Shown here piece after piece: positions 1-11,807 of a stretch of DNA of 64,000 bases. The notes below the pieces were generated by a model that was not told the origin of the DNA, ran no database searches, and saw only the letters and a program-made list of their open reading frames with translations. Numbering within the stretch: position 1 is the first letter of the stretch; each line of letters starts with the position of its first letter. The position numbers and the translations under genes were made by a program. Origin of the DNA: Plantago ovata (Eukaryota > Streptophyta > Magnoliopsida > Lamiales > Plantaginaceae); the NCBI GenBank assembly GCA_028274465.1, contig CM051456.1, positions 88,460,753 to 88,524,752 of the forward strand, written 5' to 3'.

Positions 1-1502
1 CAAACAATAATCCTGAGTTCCTCTTAAAGAGAATGTCAACTCACCTAAAAGAGTACACCTGAGGAAATATGGGCAGAACAAAGGAAAGGAGTAAGTCTTT
101 GATGACATAGTAAGGTATGAGAGGGGACAACAATATGGAATATTGAATATGAAATGAATTGCAAGAACGGAATACAACAAAGAACTTTCAGTGTGAAATA
201 AGATGGTGATACGAGCTTGAATATCAGATACCAACAATAAAACTCCCATGTAGAATGACAACCTTATAACTCCATCGAGCGCGACCTCGTAAAAGAACAA
301 AAACAAGCATGCCGAGGTTCATGCCATACCAGATCACCGAATACAACAACCACCAGTTGTATCCAGAGTCTGGGGAATATCTGCTGAAGATGACCCTAAT
401 CGTCGGTCCGTCCCACCCGGTAGCCACCCACGACAGTCTATGGCCCAATTCACAAATACATAACTGATAGTGTTCATACTTTATAATGCTCTGTATCATC
501 TTTGAAAAGAGAACAAATATCGCAATGCGATATACAATGATTGCAGATAAACAGAACCTGAACTCGAATCAGGCAAATCAAACAGATCACAAATATACAA
601 CAATGGAATGAGTGTTCAGCAATAACTGGAAGAAGGGTATCAAACTTGAGAATTCAATATAAGTGATTCGAATAGAAGATTGCAAGCATGCGAGATGATA
701 AAAGGAAATAGCGTGGTCACTTCAACATGACCAGTAATTTGAAACGAAGGCAACGTGTGACTGTACATTTGAACCAATGGACCATACATATATCACAGAT
801 GTAATAAGAAGAATCCAAAAGGAGAGTAAAGGTTCATAGAGTAGTCAAATGAGAAATTGTTGAATGAAATGGTTACAAGAAAAGTTATAGAGGATAAATG
901 ATAGAAACATAGAAGAAAGTATAAGAGAAAGGAAACAAGAGAGGAAGATAGTTAAAGGTGGAACTACTGAGAAAGTACTTGAACAAGAGTACTCGGTTTA
1001 GAAATCAATGGGCAAAAGGTTAAGAAGAAGAATTACAAAATGGTGAGATCCATGATAGAACTGTATGAAAGGGAATTGAGATGCTCTCGAGTTACAAGTG
1101 AAAGAAAATATAAACGAAGTCAAGGGTAAAGAAGGCAAATGGATGATCAACAACTGATGATATCATAAGGTACATTGAATTTACATAGCAAACAACGGTA
1201 TAAGTATGATCAAGAAATGTATCGAATGTCATACGACACATTAACAATGAATTGCACATATGATAGCGAAGATAAATGTTCATTTTTCTCAGGGCTGGAT
1301 GCCCAAACAGTTTAAGAAGGGAAAGCTAGAATCCTTAGCTAAGCAGTTGACCGTCGCTTGACTTCAACATGCTCATTTATTAAAGTAATATAATAAGCCT
1401 GTTGATTTACCCAATTGATTGACCTACCAATCAATTTTAATCCGTTGAGCTTGCTTATCCTATTTCAATCTGGTGCGTACATGTGTCATTAGTTAATTAA
1501 AA

Positions 1503-1662
1503 GATGTAGGGTTCGAATCCTGTTGGCGTGATTTTTCACCATTATTTTTATTATTATTTTTATTGAAGGTGGTTGGTTCGAATCTTGTTGGCGTGATTTT
1601 TCTCTATTATTTGTATCATTATTTTAGTTGAAGGTGTTGGGTTCGAATCTTATTGACGTAAT
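1503..1662 (+). repeat. Three tandem units with a tRNA B-box-like motif
   Basis: The motif GGTTCGAATC recurs at 1510, 1575 and 1640, a spacing of 65 bases each time. It is followed each time by a TGTTGGCGTGATTTTT-like block and a T-rich stretch. GGTTCGAATCC is the consensus of the internal B box of tRNA genes and tRNA-derived SINEs. No A box and no cloverleaf were found, so these are not tRNA genes; a tandemly duplicated SINE or tRNA fragment is my inference. Confidence 0.5.
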
Positions 1663-1777
1663 TTTTTTCTTTTTTACTTATTCTCTTCTTAAATTTTTAT
1701 TTTTTAACATAAAGTTGTATGACGTATTATACTTAATTTTAAAAATAACCATTATATGTTCTTATAAAAAAAGACAT

Positions 1778-1903
1778 ACTTCCTCCGTCCAATAATAAAT
1801 GTAACACTTGATTTTGTTGATTTTTTCGATGGTCATTTTTACTTTAAATTATTCTTAAATTATACGATAAAAATAACTAAAAACATCATATATTATGAAC
1901 CAG
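1778..1903. repeat. Possible Stowaway-like MITE end
   Basis: The stretch begins with CTTCCTCCGTCC, which resembles the CTCCCTCCGTCC terminus typical of plant Stowaway (Tc1/mariner) MITEs, followed by AT-rich sequence. The matching opposite terminus was not found beyond the Sire element inserted at 1909, so this is a partial or coincidental match. Confidence 0.25.
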
Positions 1904-1908
1904 AATGT
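1904..1908. repeat. Target-site duplication AATGT of the first Sire-type element
   Basis: The five bases AATGT stand directly before the LTR terminus TGTTGGTCCC at 1909 and again directly after the other LTR terminus (TTCCTAACA) at 13503-13507. A perfect 5-bp duplication is what LTR-retrotransposon integrase leaves, and it shows that the sequences on both sides of the assembly gap belong to one insertion. Confidence 0.85.
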
Positions 1909-3509
1909 TGTTGGTCCCTTTAAACAACAAGAAAAGACTAGATGGGGGGGGGGGTGAATAGTCTTTTCAAACTTTCGTCGTTTAAAACTTTCTCAGCGAG
2001 TGCTTATTACTTTTCAGTAATGAGTTTGCTGATACTTAACTTTCTCAGCAAGCGTAAGTTACTTTTCAGTAGCTAGGTTTGCTGATACTTAAATCAGAGA
2101 GCGGAAGTCTTTGATACAATAAGTGCTCTTTCAGTAAGTAAAGGTTTCAGCAAGTGATGTGAGTGACTGTGTACAGACAGATATGATTTGCTGAAAACTA
2201 AGTACAGTAAGTAAATCACACAAACACTTTTATAGTGGTATCTGAGAGTGGCGTAATATCTCAATTAATCCACTTTGTCCTTTCTAGGACTGAATCCACT
2301 AAGATATGATTGAGGTTCCTTACAATCTCCTATCTGGAGCGATTCAAACAGAAACCAAAGCACACTTGCTTCGTCTCCAACCTAATCTAGAGAACGCAAC
2401 CTTGTTCTCCACCAAACTTGGTACTTTTAATCAGCAAAACTATGCTCGATTAAGTTGCCCCTGAATATCACGCCTGAAAGGGTGTATTTTCAGTTAGAGA
2501 GTTTTGGGGTGAGATAACTTAATTATAACTTATTCCGTTACAACAAGTAATCTAAGAAACACAATTTTGAATACTTTGCAGTAAACAAGTTTGATTGTTT
2601 CTGGTGTCAAGACTTGTTCTTGTTCGAAAGAAAGAACACTTAACTAATTTCTTAGCCGAGTTTGTTCTACTTCTTCACAAGTAGCTTTTTCAAGCTTTAA
2701 GTCTTGGAACGGATCAATGGCAGTATACAGAGTTTGAAGGTATGTGAGTTTAAGCACAAGTGAGATTTTGATCACGTTGTTGACACACTTCAACTCTTAG
2801 CCGGATGACCTCTATTTATAGTGAAAACAAGGAGCCGTTTGAATTTTAAATTCCAAGGCTTTTGATCCTTAAGATGTCACTATCTTGCTTTTGTACTTTC
2901 AGCAGCGTCCTTGTTTGTCTTCTAGTCTTCATGTCCTTCGCGTGCATGCTTTGCATTTAATGCTTATTTGAATAGAATTCAAACAGTAACATTGGAGCGC
3001 AAAAGTAAGTACTTTCAGCAAGAGGTCACATATGTTCCATCAGCAAGTGGTCAGTCTCAGTTTCAGCAAGCACAACCTACTCTGTCTTTCAGATTTTCAC
3101 TTATGCAATGATGTTGCTGAAGTTTCCACTTTCTGAGCAACATGTGCCTTTGTAGATACCAGTCTTCAGAAATCTTATTGTCTTCAGATCTTTGAATTCT
3201 TCAAGTCTTCAGATCTTTGATAAACTTCAAGATTCTGAGCGGTTTCTAAATGCTTCAATAGTTTTTTTGTAAAAACAAAGTACATCGTCAGCAAATGCTT
3301 CAATAGGTTATTTTCTTTTCAGAAAATAAGATACATCATAAGCGGTAAAAACCAACCTATCTAGCACCTAATCTAAGTCTTCAGCAAACGTTCCTCTTTT
3401 AAAATGTCCTTAAAATTCTAAATTCCTATGGACCTTAAGAGTACTAGTTACTGGACTTTCCTTAATTTAGCCTGGTTAATTGCTCATCAAAATTACAAGA
3501 TTCCTAACA
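1909..3509 (-). repeat. 3' LTR of Sire-type copy 1
   Basis: The LTR is 1,601 bp and in its own orientation begins TGTTAGGAATC and ends GGGACCAACA, so it has the TG...CA termini. A strong promoter candidate on the minus strand is TATAAATAGAGG (plus-strand TATTTATA at 2813-2820). An 11-base G run lies at 1944-1954, near the LTR end. The heptamer TCAGCAA or its complement occurs 12 times. A second, longer copy of this LTR lies at 59362-61185. Confidence 0.9.
2813..2820 (-). promoter_or_regulatory. LTR TATA box
   Basis: Read on the minus strand this is TATAAATA followed by GAGG, a near-ideal plant TATA box inside the LTR. The equivalent box in the second copy is at 60259-60266 and is unchanged. 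Confidence 0.6.
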
Positions 3510-3524
3510 AATTTCCCCCTGTTT
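3510..3524 (-). promoter_or_regulatory. Polypurine tract of Sire-type copy 1
   Basis: On the minus strand AAACAGGGGGAAATT directly abuts the start of the 3' LTR (TGTTAGG). This is the expected position and composition of the plus-strand priming site. The matching tract in the second copy is at 61186-61204. Confidence 0.85.
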
Positions 3525-3774
3525 GATGTTAGCAATCCATGGCTAAATTAATTGTTACCCTTTTAGAGGTTTCTAATGTTGAATAAATCAGTTGATTAAT
3601 GCAAGCATACTTGAATAATTAAACAGTAAGCATAAGTAAATTGCATAATCAAAAACCAATAAGAGTCAAAAGCTTCATTGCTGATAGTTATCTTTCAGAA
3701 GTTTACATGAAATAGCAGAGATAACTTAAACAGAATCAGCAAACAAAAACTTTAACAAAAACTATTACAGAGAG

Positions 3775-6700
3775 TTAAGCTCTTCCAGATGATTTTCTCA
3801 AAATCTCTCTTACACTCTTCTCAGCAAGTGCAATAAATTCAACACAGTCGTTTTCGTAGTTTTCCAGAAGCCCACGGACTTGTAGTTGAAGAATTCTTGC
3901 GTTTTTGCAGGCGATATGATGATGCTTTTCAGCATTCATTTCCATGTAATTAGTCACCCACAAATGCATGCCCCAATTGCTGGCATGGAGAAGCTGTGTA
4001 TCTGAAATGCTTTTCGGATGAATCTTTCTTAGCCAGAGAAGATCTTCTTCTTGATCCTTAGCAGTGAGATAGAAGTACTCCTAAGGAATCAATCCAAGTC
4101 TCTTCTTTGTTTTCTTTGTTACTAGGTCAGAGTAGTAAGCAATGCCAGGTGGTTTTATCAAATCTGGTTCTTGTTTATAAGTCTTACGAATGGCAATTCT
4201 TCTTACTGAGACCTCAAGATTCAACCATCTCCCAGCAATATTTCTTGGGAGGGATTCTTCCCTTTGATTTCTTTCGACTTTGAGTTCAATCCATTTGAAC
4301 ATTTGATTCAATATGGCTGTAGGAAAGAACTCATTCTCCAGCAAGTCTTCCAGCTTTAAGATCCAGCAACCATGAATGTTTCTGATTACATTCTGAGTGG
4401 TTTCTTCATTGCTGGTCTTTGTGTATTCAATGCCGGAGCAAATAGCAATGCTGGCCAGCCTCTTTTCTTCTTGTCTTTGCCTTCTTCTTCTTGTCTTAGC
4501 ATTGTCTTGATCTCTTGTTGAAGAGTCAGACGAGAAATGCTTTGAGTGGCTAGACGGAGTCAAGGCTGTTAAGGGTCTAGCTCTTATGGCTTGAGCTATT
4601 GTTTGATTGTCATCATCTTCATCATCTTCATTCAGATTGTGATGACTTTCAGTATGGAAAAAATTTTGAGTTTCAGCAGCGGTTTTTCTCTTTTTGGTAC
4701 TTGCTGAATTCAACTCAGATTCTGCTTGTCTTTTTGAACTTTGCTCTTTTTCAGCAAGAGGTTCTAAGGGCAGTGGCTCATCAACAACAGGAGGGGTTTG
4801 GTTTCTTTTTCTGGTACTCTTCTTTTCCCCCTTAGACATGGATTGCAACATCGGAGTGATGTGCAGAGAATAGAACTCATTGCAGTTTTCAGCAAGAGTG
4901 CTTAAGCTGTTATACTTCATGATGATTTGTTGATGGTCAGAAGTCATTTTTGACAACTCTCTTTGAATGCTCATCATGTTCTCTTCATGTCTTTTCTCTG
5001 TTGCGGCCTTCTCATCCATGAAAGTCTGAGCTTTCACGAGAGCGTTCTTTGCCAGCCTGAGCGCTTGACTTACATCTTCTTCATAGCTCTTGTGATAAAG
5101 ACTGATGTCTTTCTGAGCTATTGTCAAAGTTGTAGTGCGTCTCAGCACTGTAGCCAATATTTTTCCAAAGTCAAGTGGGCTCTCAGCAAGCAATGCCTCA
5201 TCTTCAGCTTTGCAGGCATCATGGACTTTCTTTAGTGCTAAAATTCTAGGAGTAAACTCCTCAACTCTTGGGAACGGCACGAGATGTGGTGTCAAGGAAT
5301 GAACTTTTAGTTCGGAAGCAAACTGATCATCCTGTAATAGCAATTCGGCTCTTAAGGAATCATCTTTATCAGTGATGTAATCAGGAGGAGGAATCTGAAA
5401 AACTTTGGGATCTCGCTTGGATTGTTTATCCTCATTTTCTGACAAGTAGTCGTCATCCTCAGATTCATCAAGTTCAGCAACTTTAGAACCTAAATCAGCA
5501 GCTTCACTTCCTTTTTGTTGAGTGGTTGCTGATGGCAACGCTTCAGACTCAACAACTGGAGTTTCACCAGTAGTTAGTTTTAATTGAGTAGTTGCTGAAG
5601 GCAACGTTTGAGACTCAATGACTGGAGTTTCGCCAGTAGTTAGTTTTAATTAAGTTTGAGACTCAATTACTGGAGTTTCGCCAGTAGTAAATGGAAGGGA
5701 GGGGACTTCCTTTGATCTTACTCCTGAAGATTGACCAATTTCTAGATCCTGCGTATGCCTTGCATGGATCAAGAGACTGTTCTGGAGAGCGCGTTGGTAA
5801 TCTTCATCTTGTTCATCATCATCATCAAGGTTTTCTTCAGTAACCTTGGCATCAGAAACTGGACTTTTGCCATTTTTCAAGGCAGCCCTTTTTCTGGCAT
5901 ATTCTTCTTCAGTATCAGCACCTTGCACAGGTGCTTGATTTTCAGCAGCAGCAGGAGGAGGTTGAGATTCTTGCTGAGGTTGTTGTTGTTCAGCTTGCTG
6001 ATTTTCGGGTTGAGCATTTTCAGCAACTGTCAACTTTAATCCTCCAGCATCAGGACTTGGACCTTGATTGTCATCATCATCGACTTTCTTGTCCTTGGAA
6101 TCTTTCCCTTCATCATCACTTGGATCAGTGGGAATGTTCTTATCTTCTTCTTCTTTATCATCATCGGTCAGAATTACTAGCTCAACGTGTTATATAAAGC
6201 AACACTTGTCACTTCCTCTTCCTCATTGATTTTGTGGGGATCAGCCACCACAGGTACAAATGAACCTTTGAGCATCACAGCTTGTTCAGCTGGAGAGGCA
6301 CTCTTGAATTTTGCCTTCATATTCTCTCTGATTTGAGCAATCAGATTAGAGCTCATTTGCTGAGAATATGTCATTTCTTCAGGAAGGATGGAGTGGACAA
6401 ATGTTTCGAGCTTTAGAAGAGAAGATCTCTTTTCTCATTTGAAAGATGAAGGTGAAGATCAGAGAAGTCCATTCGCCTATATCTTTGCCAGTTGCTGACG
6501 GACTTAGCAACTTGAGACAAAGTAGTCCTTTTGAAGTTCAAGTACAGTTCCTCAGAACTTACTTGATGATCTTCAGTGATGAGTACCACTTTAGTGGTCT
6601 CCTTTTGAGCCTGAAAAAGAACATTATTTAGATCAGGATTGGTTTGGAAAATTGTTTTAGAGTTCATATCTGAAACATGAATTACCTGCTGAGAGTCAGC

Positions 6701-9026
6701 AAGCTCATGTTGTACAATTTTCATTCCTTGAGGAGCTTGAATAGCATCCTCCATTTGTTCATCCTGAAATAAATTTGAGTTAGATACAAGTACTAAGCTG
6801 TCAAACTTAGTTTTAATACCAAAAACATTAACTACCTGCTGAGCAGGGAGTGTTGGTTCTGGTGCAGAGGCTTCAGCAACCATCTGACTTGCATCTTGAG
6901 AAGTCTGTAGAGATAATATAATATTAGCAAAATAATAAGTTTCAGAAATTGAAGTTTTACTGATGGTTGAATTAACTACCTGCTGAAGAAGGACAGGTTG
7001 TGGCTCAGTCCTCTCAGCATTAACAGTTTCTTCAACTTCTTGGACTGTTTCTTCAGCAGACTTCTTGTCTTGCTCTATTTGAGAAAGTTGTGCGGTTTCA
7101 GCAATCTCCCTTGTCTCTGAAATGACAAGTTGAGCAGAAGCATCTTGACCCTTGAGCTCACTGCTTGTCATGAAGACATCAATGGATTTGTTGGATGATT
7201 CTTCAATCTCCAACTCCATTTGTTGGCTTATAGCTTCCAGTACAAGCTGGACTTTGTCGATTGATGTCTTGGGTGAACTTGGGCCAGTATTCTCAGCATC
7301 ACGAGATGCGTCGTTGAATAATGCTTCTTGTGTTTCAGCAACTTCTGGAACTGGAACCATTGATGTCTCAGCAACTGGTCCTTCAGCAAGCGGGATTTCA
7401 GCAACTTGATGAGTTGCTTGTTCAGCAACCATCTTTTCAGCAGCATCAGCAAGTGCCGCTTTTGCAGATCAGCAGCAATGTCACTTGCTGGTTCCAAAGT
7501 TGGATCATCTAAATTATCTACAATGTAGATATCTGGGACTTGGGCAGGAATTTCATTTCCACTGCCTTGTGGTCTATTCTCAGTAGAGGTATCAACGTTA
7601 AGTTGATTGTTGAAGGCTTCCGCAAACACTTCAACATTGCTGACATAGGTTTCAGTAATCACCTCAACAACATCTACTGGCAAATGCGTTTCAGCATTTG
7701 TCTGGGAATTGTCTGAGAGGTCTTGGACAGCAGGAACTGACTTGCGGGCCAGTGTTTTCTTCCTTGTGTTGCTGGTCCGTTTCCTCTTAGGTACGGGGTT
7801 TGCTGATGACGCTGCAGTCTGAGTGTCATCATCAGCTTTCCTCTTTTTCTTGTTAGATTTCTCCAGTTTCCCAGAGACATCTATAGTTGCATTTTCAGCA
7901 ACGGCTGTTGTACACGTACCTTGTTGATTTTCTACAGCAGTTTCATTTGTGTTACCACCACCAACAGCAGTTTCATCTCTAAGTTGTTGAGTGGTAACAT
8001 CTGCAGCTGTTGTATACCTTTCTTGCTGGCTTGTGCTGACAACATTTGCAGTTGTTGTCTTCTTAGTTTTCTTTCCAGCAATCTTAGGTACATTCTGCTT
8101 GTAGAATAATCTTCCCACATTGCATACAGACTTTTGATTGGCAATGGGTTTCTTAGCTGAATACTGAAATGTTCAAGGATGTAGCATATCTTGATTCCAT
8201 ACATAACTGGAAAGGAAGGTGAGACCTTGTTGTCTTCTACCTTTACCTTAAACTTAGTAACACAATCAACAAGCCTGTTGAAAATGTACTTAGCCCAGTT
8301 AAGTTCCGTTTTATTTTCATGGATATGCATCAGCAATGGCCATCTTCTCAGGCCTACTTGGTCAATTCCTCCAACTTGGGAGTAAAGAACTTTTATCTCT
8401 GCTACTAGACCAAGTGAGTGGCAGAGATGCTTTCTCTTAACGTGTTTTGTCCAAGTCACGAGAGCAATCTCGCCTTTCTTCATTTTCTCGTTTCTGACGT
8501 CACTGTAGAAAGCTTCTATTTCTTCATCAGTGGCAGTGACGTCATCTTCAGTTCCAGTGGTTTGAATCTGAAATATCTCCGCTAAATCAGTCCATTTCAG
8601 GACGATTTGCGTGTTCTGAATTGTAGTAAAGATCACTTTTTCAGTGACTCCTTTACTATCAGTAAGGGACTGGATTTATGCATTGTTGTAGAATTCCATA
8701 GTATCTATCATGCTCACCTGCTTAGTGCGAGCAGATATAAAGTTCATGAGGCCTTGCTGCTTGATAAGCTCAAGCGCCTCTTCATTCTCGTCGTCGAGTT
8801 CTTGTTCATAAAAGTACCTAATGTACTTTTCTTTTGCAAAACCTCCCCATTGCATCAACATCTCACACTTTGCAGTGTCAAGATATGACGGAGGCATAGG
8901 TTTTTCTGATATGCGGTCGTTTTTCAACACAACTTTCGTTGTGTTTGTAACCGGAGCAGTGCGTGTTTCAGCACTGTCAACCTTTGATGACTTTGAGGAC
9001 TTGGAAGACTGTCTCTTGGGAGCCAT
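3775..9026 (-). pseudogene. Env-like long extra ORF of Sire-type copy 1 (broken)
   Basis: A single ancestral reading frame of about 1,700 codons starts at 9026 with a basic, lysine/serine-rich N-terminus and ends at 3775. The first 350 residues or so (9026-8140) form a globular part resembling the putative plant transposon protein domain found in Sire-type elements. The rest is low-complexity: basic blocks, glutamate/alanine-rich repeats, acidic runs, a glutamine/proline-rich stretch near 5950-6010, and a helical, probably coiled-coil segment near 4900-5150. A TTGETPV repeat recurs near 5500-5700. The frame is broken by stops at about 8674 and 4081 and by frame changes near 8140, 7440, 6400 and 6180. 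Sire-lineage ORFs in this position have been called envelope-like, but I see no clear signal peptide or fusion motif, so an envelope role is not supported here. Confidence 0.75.
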
Positions 9027-9968
9027 TTATTTTATAGAGCAAAGAAATGTGTACGAAAAGAGATAGTTTGCTTTTTGACCGGAGGTACAGTAGATTCAGG
9101 CTAAAATTTGCAGAGAAAGGAAATGTGAGTTAAAGAATTTTGTCAATTCTCTAACTCCTTCTTTATATAGTGTCTCTGGTGTGTGAGAAACTCAATCGAT
9201 TTGAGCTCTCAGCAAGGGTAAAACAGAGAAACACAGGCGTTAGTGGAGCCTTTGCATTAAATGCGTAGTGGCCCACTAACTTGAAACCGTCAGAGCACTC
9301 TCTCTCTTTGTTTTATTAACCATTAGATTAGTAACTCCTTTTAATCAATGGCCACGATTGAATTTCATGTCATGATTATTACGAGTTTATCTGTGCCCGA
9401 TTAACGTCACAAATTGATTTTACCGAGTTTTAAGGGAATAGATTGCTTGCTGAAATAGACAAGAATCTTTCAGCGAGTTTGAATTATCAACCTAGATACT
9501 TGCTGAAAGTTCCCCCTTACTCAGATATCTCATATTTTCTTAAGTTTAAAAGATATTTCTCATTTCCCGTATCAGTAAATTCTTTTGTACTTGAGATATC
9601 CTTTGGTAAAATCTGAGAGATGAGATTAGCTCTTTTTCTGAGTTCCCATCTCAGAATATTCCCTTGATACTTGAATACCTGTTTCAGTATCTTTGATTGT
9701 CTGAATGCCTGTTTCAGCAATCCTTAAGCTCTTTCTCTTACTGAGTGCCTGTCTCAGCAAGTTATCAAGTTTCCTAACAAATACCCGTTTTGAAGGAATT
9801 ACTTGCTGAAAGCCTGTTTCAGCAATCATGTAGTGACTTATCATTTCTTAGGAGAAATTAGTAGATGGAGCTTTTAAGTAAGAGTACTTTGGCTTTTTGA
9901 ATACCTGTTTCAGCATTCTGCCAAGTGTATCCTTTATTGAGGTACTTCAATCAATCCAAGGTTATACC
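9027..9968 (-). other. Spacer between pol and env-like ORF, with PPT-like tract and short repeats
   Basis: No reading frame of note. A second polypurine-like tract (minus strand GTAAGGGGGAAC, plus 9509-9520) lies here. Between 9650 and 9920 the motif CCTGTTTCAGCA and close variants recur at least five times. This may be the 5' leader and promoter region of an RNA for the env-like ORF, which is an inference. Confidence 0.45.
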
Positions 9969-10704
9969 TTAGCATTGCGAACCTATTATCTGGTAGGGGC
10001 TTGTAAAGATGTCAGCAAGCTGATCATCCGTGCCTACTTTCACAACCTCAATATCTCCTTTTTCTACATGATCTCTAATGAAATGATGTCTAATATCAAT
10101 GTGCTTAGTCCTTGAGTGAAACTTAGGATTTTGCGTGATTGCAATAGCACTTGTATTATCACAAAAGATTGGTGTTTTCTTTGCAGAAATACCATAATCT
10201 CTTAATTGTTGTTGAATCCATAGGATTTGAGCTGTGCAACAACCAGCTGCAATGTATTCAGATTCAGTAGATGAATTGGCAACACAGGTTTGCTTCTTGC
10301 TGAACCATGATATTAATCTAGTACCCAAAAACTGACAAGTTCCAGAGGTACTTTTTCTATCAAGAGTTGATCCTCCATGATCAGCATCAGAATAACCAAC
10401 CAATTCAAGTCCAGAATCTTTAGGATACCATAATCCAACATTGACTGTACCTTTAACATATTTCAGTATCTGATTGCCTTTTTGTAGTGTGATTCTCTTG
10501 GATCAGATTGGAATCTTGCACACACACAACAGCATATTGAATGTCAGGTCTACTTGCTGTTAGATACAACAAGGAACCAATGAGCTTCCTATACATGTGT
10601 TCTTCAACACTTTTATCTTCCTTAGTATAGCCCAATTTGGTACCAACACTCATAGGGATCTTTTCAGGTTTCTCATCCTCTTTGATCCTAAACTTTATGA
10701 TCAT
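9969..10704 (-). pseudogene. Copia RNase H domain, copy 1
   Basis: The plant copia RNase H is recognised by the motif block YSDADHGG, then DRKSTSGTCQFLG, STESEYIAA and CDNTSAIAI, followed by HIDIRHHFIRDH. The catalytic acidic residues (Asp in YSDAD, Glu in STESEY, Asp in CDNTS) are all present. Upstream (10453-10704) is the connection segment with SLLYLTASRPDIQYAV. A frame change separates the two parts near 10430, and the C-terminus departs from the expected end, so the protein is broken. Confidence 0.85.
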
Positions 10705-11807
10705 TTCTTCGCATACTTTGCTTGATTTATGAATATTCCATCTTTGAGTTGCTTGACTTGCAATCCTAGGAAATAATTCAATTTTCCCATCATACTCATT
10801 TCAAACTTATTTGTCATGAGCTTGGCAAAATCATCACAAAGTTTCTTGTCTTTAGATCCAAATATTATGTCATCCACATAAATTTGAACTAAGAGTATTT
10901 TACCATCATGGTTCATGGTAAATAAAGTTTTGTCAACTTCACCTTTCTTGAAACCATTTTCTAGCAAGAACTTAGCCAAGGTATCATACCATGCTTGGTG
11001 CTTGCTTTAGACCATATACAGTTTTCTGAAGCTTGTATACCATCTTGATTTCTGAGGGAAGTTCAAAGCCAGGGGGTTGTTCTAGGTAGACTTCTTCAGC
11101 AAGTTCACCATTCAAGAATGCACTTTTAACATCCATTTGGTAACGATGAAGTCATTGTGAGCAGCAAAGGCCAAGAAAAGCCTAATTGCATCCAATCTTG
11201 CAACTGATGCATAAGACTCATCATAGTCCAATCCTTCAGTCTGACAGTAACCTTGAGCAACTAAACGTGCTTTATTTCTTGTTACTTCACCAGACTCGCT
11301 CAGCTTGTTTCTGAACACCCACTTTGTACCAATAGCTTTCTTGTCTTCAGCAAGTGGCACAAGTTTCCAGACTTTGTTTCTTTCAAATTGATCCAGTTCT
11401 TCTTGCATTGCCTTTATCCATTCAGAATGCTTTAAAGCTTCTTCTATGGTTTTAGGTTCAATTTCTGAAACAAAGCAAGAGAACAATGATTCTACTTCTA
11501 CGACAATTGCTTCTTCAGCAAGTCCATGAGTAGCTTTGGATCTAGTCACTTGGCGTTTATTAATATCGCCAATCATATCCGTAGAGGGATGATCTCTAAT
11601 CCATTTATTAACAGGTTTTCTGCTTGTTGGATCAAGATATGTTTGCTCATCAGCATGTGACTCTTCAGTATGTACTTGTTCAGTACTACTGGGAATTTGT
11701 GTCTCTGCTGAGATTTGTTCATCAGCAACTGTTTGTTCAGCATTGCTCGATTGAGGTAGTTCATCAGCAGACTGGAGATTGCGTAATTTCAGCAACTTCC
11801 GGAGCAA
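10701..11807 (-). pseudogene. Copia reverse transcriptase, copy 1
   Basis: This is an RVT_2-type reverse transcriptase. Reading on the minus strand, the linker from integrase is acidic and low in complexity (11807-11500). Then come WKLVPLAEDKKAIGTKWVF and [18 protein letters not shown], the palm segment, and the catalytic YVDDIIFGS at about 10870. NYFLGLQVKQLKDGIFINQ follows at its end. Frame changes occur near 11115 and 10985, in the MDVKSAFLNG and GLKQAP regions, so the frame cannot be translated as one protein. Confidence 0.85.

Larger units (their letters stand above)
1..1903. other. Gene-poor flank, no confident gene
   Basis: No recognisable gene is seen in this stretch. A 91-codon reading frame on the minus strand (224-499) holds a hydrophobic, tryptophan-rich segment in its second half that could be a membrane helix, but I recognise no family and see no flanking exons. 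The first kilobase is purine-rich on the plus strand; the part after about 1500 is very AT-rich and carries short repeats listed separately. Confidence 0.5.

Noticed and set aside
1503..1662. tRNA genes
   Set aside because: Only the B-box-like motif is present. There is no A box, no acceptor stem and no cloverleaf.
5755..6197. Plus-strand reading frames opposite the env-like ORF
   Set aside because: They mirror low-complexity Gln/Pro/Glu codons of the real minus-strand frame and show no domain of their own. The same mirror frames recur at 63430-63905 in the second copy.
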